Source: Bacteroidota bacterium (GTDB lineage Bacteria > Bacteroidota > Bacteroidia > NS11-12g > UBA9320). From it: a stretch of DNA of 6,847 bases. The DNA lies in assembly GCA_003485825.1 (NCBI GenBank), contig DNHN01000207.1, positions 1 through 6,847 on the forward strand, given 5' to 3'. The position numbers and the translations under genes are program-made. Positions 1 through 6,453 of the stretch are shown here, piece after piece (the first letter of the stretch is position 1; the number at the start of each line of letters is the position of its first letter). The notes under the pieces are model-generated. The model did not search any database, had not been told where the DNA came from, and saw only the letters and a list, made by a program, of their open reading frames with translations.

Positions 1-558
1 GTCTGTGTAGTGCACATGCCACAGCTCGTCAACAGGGACATCGTCACCATCAAGACAATTCCACTTGGGATCTAAATCTTTAACTATAGGCTGACCAGAG
101 AACTTATTAATCATTCTATGATGTGACTCAGGAATATTTTTCATACGATTGGATGGCATCGAGTAATCTTCAAAGGCTGCACAATCAAATACCATTACAC
201 AAAACTCGTGTCCACCAAAACGCTGTCCTCGTCTAGCTGCAACAGGCTTACCTTCCATATCAATATTGATTAAATCGTTGATATCCTTGAAGTTAATCAT
301 GTCACAATCAGTATATATTGCTCTACCTTTGAACCCGCATGCCTCAGGAATAACCCAACGGAAGCCTGAGAAAGGAGTAGACCACATTTGAGTCTGCCAC
401 CCACCCCATAGCGATGTATCATCATGCGTCTGCCTCATCCATGTGATTTCAACAGGCACAGAAGCATTCTTACGAATAGAATACTCATATACCATCTCAC
501 ACTCAGCATCTTCTCCATTGGCAGATGTACCTATGAATATTCTAACTGGCTCACTCAT
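1..558 (-). CDS. GT8-like glycosyltransferase, C-terminus missing at window edge
   Basis: Not in the supplied translations; read by translating the reverse complement. There are 186 codons with no stop before the left edge, so the 3' end lies outside. The protein opens MSEPVRIFIGTSANGEDAEC, a GT-A style first strand, followed by a segment with the 'SI..NASVPVEITW' look of GT8-type enzymes. Residues 82-87 (Y-T-D-C-D-M) carry a DxD motif (D84, D86), the usual site for the metal and nucleotide-sugar. Later come W167-N168 and a terminal HVHYTD, which resemble the acceptor and late metal-binding regions of GT8 proteins. Probable role: transfer of a sugar from a nucleotide-sugar donor in the cytoplasm; donor and acceptor unknown. 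An in-frame TAA directly precedes the ATG, fixing the start. AGAGG (567-571) sits 8 nt upstream. It is separated from the upstream gene by a 95-base gap with its own promoter-like site. Confidence 0.75.
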   Translation of the reverse strand, partial: MSEPVRIFIGTSANGEDAECEMVYEYSIRKNASVPVEITWMRQTHDDTSLWGGWQTQMWSTPFSGFRWVIPEACGFKGRAIYTDCDMINFKDINDLINIDMEGKPVAARRGQRFGGHEFCVMVFDCAAFEDYSMPSNRMKNIPESHHRMINKFSGQPIVKDLDPKWNCLDGDDVPVDELWHVHYTD

Positions 559-611
559 TTATTATGCCTCTGCTTCAAATTATCAATCGACGTAATTATA
601 TCCTAAGACAT

Positions 612-640
612 ATTATATAATAATATCTCAGCTGGATCAA
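612..640 (-). promoter_or_regulatory. Putative sigma70-type promoter for the GT8-like gene
   Basis: Reading the minus strand, TTGATC (640-635) is followed after exactly 17 bases by TATAAT (617-612), a perfect -10 box. Transcription would start near 605, giving a leader of about 47 bases before the ATG at 558. The -10 box overlaps a perfect palindrome, ATATTAT-TAT-ATAATAT (626-610), which could melt easily or bind a protein. This lies in the only real gap between genes (559-653), where a promoter is expected. The region is AT-rich, so a chance match is possible, and a phage late promoter using TATAATA is an alternative. I see no GC-rich hairpin with a T-run, so no terminator is called for the upstream gene. 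Confidence 0.5.
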
Positions 641-653
641 CATCGAATGCTGC

Positions 654-1508
654 TTATTCTTCCCTGCACACCAGCCCTTCGTTAGCCTGTAGGACATTAA
701 TTATGTGCTCGTCAGTTATCCATTGACTATCATTTTCTATGGTGAGCTTACCATTTTTCTGTGTGTACATCTCGGGATGAAAGTTTGCAAGATCCCGATA
801 GTATTGAACAGTTCTTTTTTCTCTATGCCAGTCGACATAGTGTCCTTCTGGATAAACGTGCTGCGGGACCACCTCGCTATCAATCACATTAAGACCGACA
901 TGCCTCAGGTACGTTCCATACACAAATTCGGGCTGATACTTCCAACTAGCAACGTCTTTGTTGAACAGAGAGAAAGGTATCCATTTGTTAAAGTGAAAGT
1001 ACCAACACATCGCTGTAAATGTGCCAAATGCAAATCCATCCCAAACATTCACAGGACTCGACTTGCCACCCATCTTCGTTGTTATTACAACATCGTTGCT
1101 TTTCTGAACAAGGGGCAGATAGTCGATTAACTTGCCTTTGTATTTAAAGTCGTATCGAAGTCGGACAACAATGTCGTAGTCAATTTTAGATTTAACTACG
1201 AGGTCAAAGGCAGCTGCTGTCATGTGCTGAATACGACCTAGCATGAATATAGGATGGTTTTTTCTATTACTTAAAAGTGTTGCCTCGAAGTGCCATAGAT
1301 CTGTTCTTGCAACGCAATTGTAATCGACTTTTGCAATCTTTTTGAAGTTGGCTGAATTTTCAATGACAGTGCATTCTTCTGGTGTTGTCTTTATCCACGT
1401 GGAATGGTAGCTGTCGTAATCAAGACCCTGCAAGAATTCATCTCTATGCTGCTTAGAAACAGTTTCGAAAGTTCTAGGCTCCCCACTATACACAACTGCA
1501 ATTTTCAT
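654..1508 (-). CDS. Putative glycosyltransferase, WavE-like
   Basis: 284 residues. The N-terminus MKIAVVYSGEPRTF is a short beta strand followed by a Gly-rich loop and arginine, as in WavE/LPS-synthesis-like proteins found in surface-polysaccharide loci. Around residues 111-120, 'YDIVVRLRYD' gives the R-x-R-x-D pattern these proteins have where a GT-A enzyme carries its DxD. A 'WDGFAFGT' segment (about 156-163) and 'PEFVYGTYLRHVGLNV' (from about 193) complete the resemblance. No signal peptide or membrane helix is seen, so it should be cytoplasmic. A longer reading starting at 1598 is rejected: the extra 30 residues are Arg/Cys-rich and overlap the upstream dioxygenase by 94 bases. The ATG at 1508 forms an ATGA overlap with the upstream stop and has GGAA about 8-10 nt before it. 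Glycan-related role is likely from motif and context; exact family and activity are uncertain. Confidence 0.65.
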   Translation of the reverse strand: MKIAVVYSGEPRTFETVSKQHRDEFLQGLDYDSYHSTWIKTTPEECTVIENSANFKKIAKVDYNCVARTDLWHFEATLLSNRKNHPIFMLGRIQHMTAAAFDLVVKSKIDYDIVVRLRYDFKYKGKLIDYLPLVQKSNDVVITTKMGGKSSPVNVWDGFAFGTFTAMCWYFHFNKWIPFSLFNKDVASWKYQPEFVYGTYLRHVGLNVIDSEVVPQHVYPEGHYVDWHREKRTVQYYRDLANFHPEMYTQKNGKLTIENDSQWITDEHIINVLQANEGLVCREE

Positions 1509-2509
1509 ACGTTGTTTTCCGTTTCGAATGGAGCCTCTACACGAATCGCGCCGTGTACTGCATTTCTCGTAGTTGGTGCAGTGACATCTCCTCGACAATG
1601 AAAACCACTTGTATCAGCAACAACTAGTGAGTTTGCTTTGGCTACAATAGGTTCTAGTTTGAGGTTCATGCTAGCAAGGTCATCAGGTAAAGCTCTGAAC
1701 GAACCCTCACTGTGACCTTTATTTCTTCTTGTGTCCCACGTACCATTAGTAACAGCAATTGATTCCCTTAGATAGAAATCTAACTGCTCTGTACTTAAAG
1801 TTGTGCTTCCCTTAGCATACATGAATGCTCCTTCATTGACATCCTCGGGGAAGTACCAATACTTGAGGCATGGATAGAATACGTCGCTGTGACATACTTT
1901 TTGAATGTCTCCATTACTCGGGTTATTCTGCAGCCGTTGAACGTAACTCGTATGTAAGAAATGATCCCAGGCTGCATCCTCGTAATCTACTCTACGTACA
2001 GCTTCAGCACAAACTGGAAATATTTTTTCTTTGAATACGTTGTAAAATAACTTCTGGTCATACTCCTTAGACATGACCTCTTTTATTTTATTAAACGGTT
2101 GAATGTTTTCGCAGATTGGATAGGAAAGAATGAAGTCTTTTATTTTCTTGGATGTACTGTCGTCAAGGAAGTTTTCAATCACCATCACGCCATCACGGTT
2201 GTACTCTTCGATTCCACTACCTCTTAGGTCGTGGGCATGCCTTGCGAATATCATTCTGAATATATGAAGACCCTTCTCCATAAGATCAACGCGACCAAAC
2301 AGAGGATGCACATTCTTTGTCAAAAAGAACTTATGCCCAGTAAACACAATTGGATCTGGGTCTTCTCCAAATAGAATTTTATAAGCTAGTTGCGTTTGAT
2401 CTGCAAAATTGTCTTCGGTAAGATAGTACTCTATGTTGTAGATATCGTCGCACTGAGCTCCAGATATCATGGATTTCTCGTACAGATAGTTGGCAAGATA
2501 AGTTTTCAC
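1505..2509 (-). CDS. PhyH-like 2-oxoglutarate/Fe(II)-dependent dioxygenase
   Basis: 334 residues from a GTG start at 2509. Residues from about 105 ('NRDGVMVIENFLDD') match the start of the phytanoyl-CoA dioxygenase fold. The iron site is visible: H207-x-D209 in 'CHSDVFYP' and distal H304 in 'SGFHCRG'. R315 lies 11 residues after the distal histidine, the spacing seen for the 2-oxoglutarate-binding Arg in human PhyH. These enzymes hydroxylate or otherwise oxidise small substrates using O2 and 2-oxoglutarate. The first ~100 residues are a separate segment I do not recognise. GTG is preferred over TTG at 2530 because it forms a GTGA overlap with the upstream stop and follows AAAGGAGAGG. The product ends in a 4-base ATGA overlap with the next gene. 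In this setting the substrate is probably a sugar, lipid or amino-acid headgroup; this is inference. Confidence 0.85.
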   Translation of the reverse strand: MKTYLANYLYEKSMISGAQCDDIYNIEYYLTEDNFADQTQLAYKILFGEDPDPIVFTGHKFFLTKNVHPLFGRVDLMEKGLHIFRMIFARHAHDLRGSGIEEYNRDGVMVIENFLDDSTSKKIKDFILSYPICENIQPFNKIKEVMSKEYDQKLFYNVFKEKIFPVCAEAVRRVDYEDAAWDHFLHTSYVQRLQNNPSNGDIQKVCHSDVFYPCLKYWYFPEDVNEGAFMYAKGSTTLSTEQLDFYLRESIAVTNGTWDTRRNKGHSEGSFRALPDDLASMNLKLEPIVAKANSLVVADTSGFHCRGDVTAPTTRNAVHGAIRVEAPFETENNV

Positions 2510-3231
2510 ATCCTCTCCTTTGGGATACAAATCAATAGACCATCGTTTACGGGTATATCTTTCCTTTCAATGGTTTGAAAAATTGTATGTCGAGCCCGAT
2601 GATCAGTATTATACAAATATGCATAATCTTCAAACCCTTCAATATTCTCTCTGTCTGGTCGTTTATAGTCAACAGCATTTTCTTTGTCTGTCTCCATAAT
2701 AATTATAGGTCTTTTGTTGTTTATAAACTCCAGACCTCCTTCAATAACCTCAGACTGATATCCTTCAATATCACTCAGTATCAAATCTACAGGATCTGTA
2801 TAATCGTTGAGTAGTACTGTGTTGTTCTTCCCATTTCCAAAACCGTAGCTGTTTATTGTTATTGCGTCTGTTGGATTACTAGCTAGATTTAAGTGGGCTG
2901 CTTCCAGCGCAATGGGATCGATGTCGTATCCTACTACGTTTGCATCAAATACCTTCTGCATCATCAATGTGGTATACAAATTTTGACAACCAATGTCGAT
3001 GGCATGGTCTATTTTAAAGTTTTTACTAATGCCATTGAGCGCTTTGAGAAAGCCAGGCTCGATAATTTGAAACTTATCAAAACCGTTTCCTCTTTTTACA
3101 AAATGTCCAAATGTGTGATTGAATTTATTACTGAGGTCAAATTCTATAGTATGTTCTAAAAACGTAACGTACATTTTGCCATCAGCTTTTCGCGAGCTCA
3201 TAGTAACCTTTTCGTTGAATGCGTCTATCAT
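2506..3231 (-). CDS. FkbM-family SAM-dependent methyltransferase
   Basis: 241 residues. Class I methyltransferase motifs are clear: 'HAIDIGCQNLYTT' (about 76-88) is the SAM-binding loop, 'VVGYDIDPIALEAAHLNL' (about 99-116) carries the acidic residue for the ribose of SAM, and 'DLILSDIEGYQSEVIEGG' (149-166) holds the DxEGxE-type signature typical of FkbM proteins. 'RPIIIMETD' (about 174-182) is the following strand. FkbM members are O-methyltransferases, often acting on sugars in polysaccharides or glycosylated natural products, so O-methylation of a sugar hydroxyl is the likely role. The start ATG overlaps the stop of the nucleotidyltransferase gene as ATGA, with GGAG 9 nt upstream, suggesting coupled translation. 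M11 is a possible alternative start but lacks the overlap. The gene ends in a GTGA overlap with the dioxygenase gene, so methylation and oxidation may act on one product. Confidence 0.88.
   Translation of the reverse strand: MIDAFNEKVTMSSRKADGKMYVTFLEHTIEFDLSNKFNHTFGHFVKRGNGFDKFQIIEPGFLKALNGISKNFKIDHAIDIGCQNLYTTLMMQKVFDANVVGYDIDPIALEAAHLNLASNPTDAITINSYGFGNGKNNTVLLNDYTDPVDLILSDIEGYQSEVIEGGLEFINNKRPIIIMETDKENAVDYKRPDRENIEGFEDYAYLYNTDHRARHTIFQTIERKDIPVNDGLLICIPKERM
2512..2521 (-). promoter_or_regulatory. Ribosome binding site deciding the GTG start of the dioxygenase
   Basis: The minus strand reads AAAGGAGAGG, with AGGAG at 2519-2515 placed 5 nt before GTG at 2509-2507. This strong Shine-Dalgarno lies inside the last codons of the FkbM gene and would fall within the coding region if translation began at the in-frame TTG at 2530. 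It therefore supports GTG as the start. Confidence 0.7.
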
Positions 3232-4262
3232 ATCATTTTGCTCCAGTATTCGTTATCATCCCTAGGCACATTTATCGACGTAGCAGAGGGGTATGGATTT
3301 GTTATACTTGTATCATTTATTAACACTCTTGGTGCATGAGGTATATCGTAGAGTACTCTAATATCCTTAAAACCGCAGTCCTCTAAGCCCTTCTCCGTTG
3401 TGTCTTTAAACTTGCTTGGGCGTGAGGTCGTGAATATGATTGTAGCTCCTTTTTCTTGCTTTTGCAAAAGATACTTAACAGCACCTGGAATCGGCCGAGG
3501 AGGATTCGAGTAATCGTTGCTAAAGAGCTTGGATTGATTGTAGAAGACTGTCCCATCGATATCGCAGAAAATAGTTTGTCTCTGCTTATTGTACTCAACA
3601 AATTCTTTGTATGTTCCTAGATCAACATAGTCCTGTACATCCTTAGCAACGAAGACGTTGGTCTGGAGTAACTCTTTTATAATGTGGGAAACGAATATCT
3701 CACCATCGTGTATCTCGCTAAGACGTTCGAACGATCTACAGAAAGTGTCAGCCGACTTGAAACCATATCCACCTACGCATATATGATTACTAACGACAGA
3801 CTTCTCTACTATATTAGTCAGCAGGCCTTGCTCATTTGTCACTGCAAAACTTTTTGCCGCAACATTTATAACATCCAGATTGTCTTTTAAGTTGACAGTG
3901 CACACGTAATTCTCTTCGCTTAGTGAAGATGTAAAGAAACTGTCACAGTCTTGTATGAAGATAGGTGTATCAGATAGCTTCATAGCGACGTGGTATGATG
4001 TTTCTGCAGGACCAGACGTTGGTTGATCGAGAACATGAATATGTACATTATCACGGTGGCCGTATACTTTATTAATAGCAATTTCAGCATCATACTTCTC
4101 AGCATGCTCTCGTAATATTACGAAGTGTACGTCGGTACAGTCCACATATAGGTTTGCTGCTCTCTCAAACAAACACTCACCATTGGATACAGTCAAAAGA
4201 TATTTAGGTCTCGTGCCCGGGTATCTTGAACTTTGTCCTGCACATGGTATTATAACGGCCAT
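3228..4262 (-). CDS. Bifunctional nucleotidyltransferase-HAD phosphatase
   Basis: 344 residues with two domains. The N-terminal domain (1 to about 225) is a sugar-phosphate-type nucleotidyltransferase: 'IIPCAGQSSRYPGTRPKYLL' has the G-x-x-x-R...PK signature (G9, R13, P19, K20), 'GPAETSY' (84-90) is the second nucleotide-binding loop, 'FIQDCDSFF' (D105/D107) is the metal site, and 'YVDLGTYKEF' closes the fold. The C-terminal domain (about 229-344) is a HAD phosphatase: 'FCDIDGTVF' (D234 nucleophile, D236), motif II 'FTTSRP' (T278/T279), and late 'VLINDTS' (N316/D317). The tail 'NPYPSATSINVPRD' resembles, from memory, capsule-locus HAD proteins. Predicted role: joining NTP to a phosphorylated sugar or headgroup, with the phosphatase acting on a phosphorylated intermediate. 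It overlaps the kinase gene by 13 bases and the methyltransferase gene by 4. Nucleotide and substrate are unknown. Confidence 0.85.
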   Translation of the reverse strand: MAVIIPCAGQSSRYPGTRPKYLLTVSNGECLFERAANLYVDCTDVHFVILREHAEKYDAEIAINKVYGHRDNVHIHVLDQPTSGPAETSYHVAMKLSDTPIFIQDCDSFFTSSLSEENYVCTVNLKDNLDVINVAAKSFAVTNEQGLLTNIVEKSVVSNHICVGGYGFKSADTFCRSFERLSEIHDGEIFVSHIIKELLQTNVFVAKDVQDYVDLGTYKEFVEYNKQRQTIFCDIDGTVFYNQSKLFSNDYSNPPRPIPGAVKYLLQKQEKGATIIFTTSRPSKFKDTTEKGLEDCGFKDIRVLYDIPHAPRVLINDTSITNPYPSATSINVPRDDNEYWSKMI

Positions 4263-4981
4263 ATTCTGTCTATCTCTTTAGTAAGGAATTTGATTGTCAC
4301 ATCATCTTTGCAATAAGGTAGTATACGGCACAACATGAAGCAATATAAATTATCGTCATTCATAAAGGCGTACGTCGACTTGAGATGTTCGCTTATCCTC
4401 TTGCAGGATATTTTAAAGTTTATTTTGTCTGGTCTAGATCTCATAAACCAAAATCCGTCTATGTCTTGTCTCAGCTTAGCACCATCAAAGTATATGCTGC
4501 TCAGGTCAGTTGGATTGGCGTCAATAAGATAGAACTCTCCATCCCTATGCAGCATATTATCGAACGTGAAGTCGCCGTGGATCATACTCTTTGGCATGTC
4601 GTATTTTAATTTATTAGTCAGGCTCGCAAGGTTGATCGTATCAGCTATCTGAAGTGCTTTGTCGTCAAGCTCTTCACCAAAGTTATAGGTCGTCGAGTTT
4701 TCAAAGCACCAGCTGTAATACTTTTCAATAAACCCGATCAGTAGATCAATACCCTCGTTTCCATTTTGTTCTAGGAACGAGGCGATGTCCTCTCCATTGA
4801 CATACTCCATTACTATACTCTCGTCAGTCACCTCATATATTTCTGGTGTCTTAAATGGTAGAGATAATAGTATGTCTGCACTCTGTCGAGCTTTCTTATA
4901 TCCGTTCTTTACGACTGTGTTATTATCATACAACGATACGGATGCACCACTATGACCATTAAGCTCTTTGATTAATTGCAT
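4250..4981 (-). CDS. APH/choline-kinase-like small-molecule phosphotransferase
   Basis: 243 residues, short for the aminoglycoside-phosphotransferase/choline-kinase fold. An N-terminal nucleotide-binding part includes 'NGHSGASVSLYDNNTVVKNG' with K25 as the likely ATP-contacting lysine, and 'SIVMEYVNGEDI' (55-66) is the hinge. The catalytic loop 'MIHGDFTFDNML' gives H135-G-D137-x4-N142, the Brenner motif, and 'YLIDANP' gives D154 as the metal-binding Asp. Small-molecule kinases of this fold phosphorylate hydroxyls of choline, aminoglycosides, sugars or related compounds; a drug-resistance role is unlikely here. It lies directly before the nucleotidyltransferase-HAD gene, overlapping by 13 bases, which suggests it makes or primes that enzyme's substrate. 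The ATG at 4981 overlaps the upstream GT61 gene by 23 bases with only a weak purine-rich GAGAAAG about 10 nt before it. No other in-frame ATG lies upstream of the ATP-binding motif. Confidence 0.82.
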   Translation of the reverse strand: MQLIKELNGHSGASVSLYDNNTVVKNGYKKARQSADILLSLPFKTPEIYEVTDESIVMEYVNGEDIASFLEQNGNEGIDLLIGFIEKYYSWCFENSTTYNFGEELDDKALQIADTINLASLTNKLKYDMPKSMIHGDFTFDNMLHRDGEFYLIDANPTDLSSIYFDGAKLRQDIDGFWFMRSRPDKINFKISCKRISEHLKSTYAFMNDDNLYCFMLCRILPYCKDDVTIKFLTKEIDRIWPL

Positions 4982-6029
4982 TCTGCAGTGTCTTTCTCAA
5001 TTGTTGAATGTCTACTTCCATATGAGCGTTCTTGGGCTTGGGTCTTTCAGCAGGTATCTCTTTTGTTTCTGCCTCTATAGTATGCCAGTTTAAACCGCAA
5101 ACATCAGCTATGTTATTCCATCCACATTCCTCTGCAACTTCAAAAGAATGATTGAAATCAACGACGATTCCACCTGGCTTCATAGCATGTGTATGTGTGA
5201 GGCCTGCCCCAGTTGGCGACACTATAATATCAGCAGCTGCAAAGAGTTTAAGTTTCTCCTTGAGAGGCATACTAGACATACTATTAGTCTTATGTGTGTT
5301 GAAAGGTACGAAACCAAACTCGTCTACCAACATATCAATCAGTGCGGGTTCATTTTTTACATTTCTGGCTATAGCATCATTACGCGAGATGTAAACTCTC
5401 TTAAACTCCCCTTCTTCTTCAGTAACAAGGTTGTCCTTTAGAAACTTTGTAGCCCATGTAGCTACTCTACCTCTATCTGATATAGCTGGGTATGTAACAG
5501 CATGAACTTTCTTAGCGTTAATAATAGCAGGAGTGTCTACCACGCACAATCTTTCTTTTATGTCCGGGAAGAAGTCGAGTGAGTCTAATTGGTATTGCAA
5601 GGGACTGTTAATGACAATAGGTATATCTGGCTTTTGTCTGAACGCTTTTATCAAAGGTAGATCTTCAAAGAACCAGTGCCAGTATTGCCCTATATTGAAC
5701 CAGGTGAATACTTCATCCATAGTATAATTATAGAAGAAGTCGCTTTCTAAGTCAACAGAGAAATCCCCTCGGGCGTTAGACCAGAAAGGACTTTTCGTTC
5801 GAAAGTTGCTAGCGTCTTTAGTGAAGCGGCTATGATAAAATAGATCATCTTTAATTACACCAGCTAGACCATGCTCCCAACTTCCACTGGTCAATGTGCA
5901 ATTTTTAAAGGTTACTATCTCACAGGAAGGAGCAGTATATACGAATTCCATACCGCTGACATTGTATTTTCTTTTCTCACCAGGCTCTACGACAGTGCCC
6001 TCAGGTGTTATTGCTTCCGTCACTTCCAT
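4959..6029 (-). CDS. GT61-family (DUF563-like) glycosyltransferase
   Basis: 356 residues, soluble. The GT61 pattern is clear: 'YWHWFFEDLPLI' (116-127) matches the N-terminal His/Trp motif, and 'RVYISRNDAIARNVKNEPAL' (211-230) matches the YISR...R...NE motif. 'KLFAAADIIVSPTGAGLTHT' (261-280) followed by 'PGGIVVDF' (285-292) is the conserved GAGLT donor-site region. Members in bacteria and plants add sugars such as xylose or N-acetylglucosamine to glycans; here donor and acceptor cannot be told. The first ~100 residues are less conserved and beta-rich in look. The start at 6029 lies inside the end of the GIY-YIG gene (29-base overlap) with GAGAG about 8-12 nt before the ATG. It opens the glycan block of the operon and may add the first or last sugar of the structure built by its neighbours. 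Confidence 0.85.
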   Translation of the reverse strand: MEVTEAITPEGTVVEPGEKRKYNVSGMEFVYTAPSCEIVTFKNCTLTSGSWEHGLAGVIKDDLFYHSRFTKDASNFRTKSPFWSNARGDFSVDLESDFFYNYTMDEVFTWFNIGQYWHWFFEDLPLIKAFRQKPDIPIVINSPLQYQLDSLDFFPDIKERLCVVDTPAIINAKKVHAVTYPAISDRGRVATWATKFLKDNLVTEEEGEFKRVYISRNDAIARNVKNEPALIDMLVDEFGFVPFNTHKTNSMSSMPLKEKLKLFAAADIIVSPTGAGLTHTHAMKPGGIVVDFNHSFEVAEECGWNNIADVCGLNWHTIEAETKEIPAERPKPKNAHMEVDIQQLRKTLQNAINQRA

Positions 6030-6453
6030 AATCTGCTCTCAATGTCTTCACGTGCGCGGAGTGAATTTTCACTCCTATAAACTCATTGTAATATTCGTCT
6101 TTGAGTAATACATCATATTGAAATTGTAGTTTAGCTTCTTGATATGAACACTCGCCTTTCGACTTGCACAATATAATAATTTCTCTTTTAAATCTTTCTC
6201 TGCCCGACGACTCGACTAACTGCTTGACAGATTCGCTCGATCCGTAGTATTCACGCCAATCGGATTCCACTACCCTATTCCGCTTATTTTTTCTTCCCTT
6301 GAGTGGTGGTAGTCTTTTCTTACTCCAGAAGAATTTTTTGCCAATATACTTCTTGTTGCACTCTAGGTCTGTAATTTCATATACAAAACCGTAGTAGTCG
6401 TTTATGTCATCGGCTGTGTACAACTCACCTTGGTAGTACCAATCAGTCGTCAA
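6001..6453 (-). CDS. GIY-YIG nuclease-like protein, SegE-like phage family
   Basis: 150 residues. The GIY-YIG module is at the N-terminus: 'YGFVYEI' (21-27) and 'KKYIGKK' (34-40) are the two short motifs, with the first written GFVY instead of GIY. Next come 'KKR' and a Lys/Arg-rich stretch (45-60), then 'ESDWREYYGSS' (63-73), which carries the Arg expected near the active site. 'SYQEAKLQFQYDVLL' (103-117) carries E106, the likely metal-binding Glu. This whole layout resembles the SegE-like proteins common in T4-type phages, related to homing endonucleases, although a free-standing conserved phage function is also possible. The start is TTG at 6453: an in-frame stop lies two codons upstream and the domain begins within 20 residues, so no later start fits well. 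It overlaps the upstream gene by 11 bases and the GT61 gene by 29. Confidence 0.8.
   Translation of the reverse strand: MTTDWYYQGELYTADDINDYYGFVYEITDLECNKKYIGKKFFWSKKRLPPLKGRKNKRNRVVESDWREYYGSSESVKQLVESSGRERFKREIIILCKSKGECSYQEAKLQFQYDVLLKDEYYNEFIGVKIHSAHVKTLRADYGSDGSNNT

Noticed and set aside
339..910. Shared 11-base word CATGCCTCAGG near 340 and near 900
   Set aside because: Both copies are inside coding sequence in different genes and no flanking bases extend the match, so it is probably chance.
705..1130. 141-codon open frame on the + strand
   Set aside because: It lies wholly antisense to the WavE-like gene, shows no recognisable motif, and its Cys/Ile/Val-rich content is typical of a shadow frame.
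1509..1598. 30-residue N-terminal extension of the WavE-like protein
   Set aside because: It is Arg/Cys-rich, overlaps the dioxygenase by 94 bases, and the conserved strand begins exactly at the ATG at 1508 with an ATGA junction.
2510..2530. TTG start for the dioxygenase, seven codons upstream
   Set aside because: The strong AAAGGAGAGG sequence would be inside the gene; GTG at 2509 has both the ribosome site and a 4-base overlap.
3860..3880. TATAAATG on the minus strand, close to the T4 late promoter TATAAATA
   Set aside because: It is inside the nucleotidyltransferase gene, is not followed by a gene start, and such AT words are common here.
5148..5441. 97-codon and overlapping 80-codon open frames on the + strand
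   Set aside because: Both are antisense to the GT61 gene, have no motifs, and no intergenic space exists for their expression signals.
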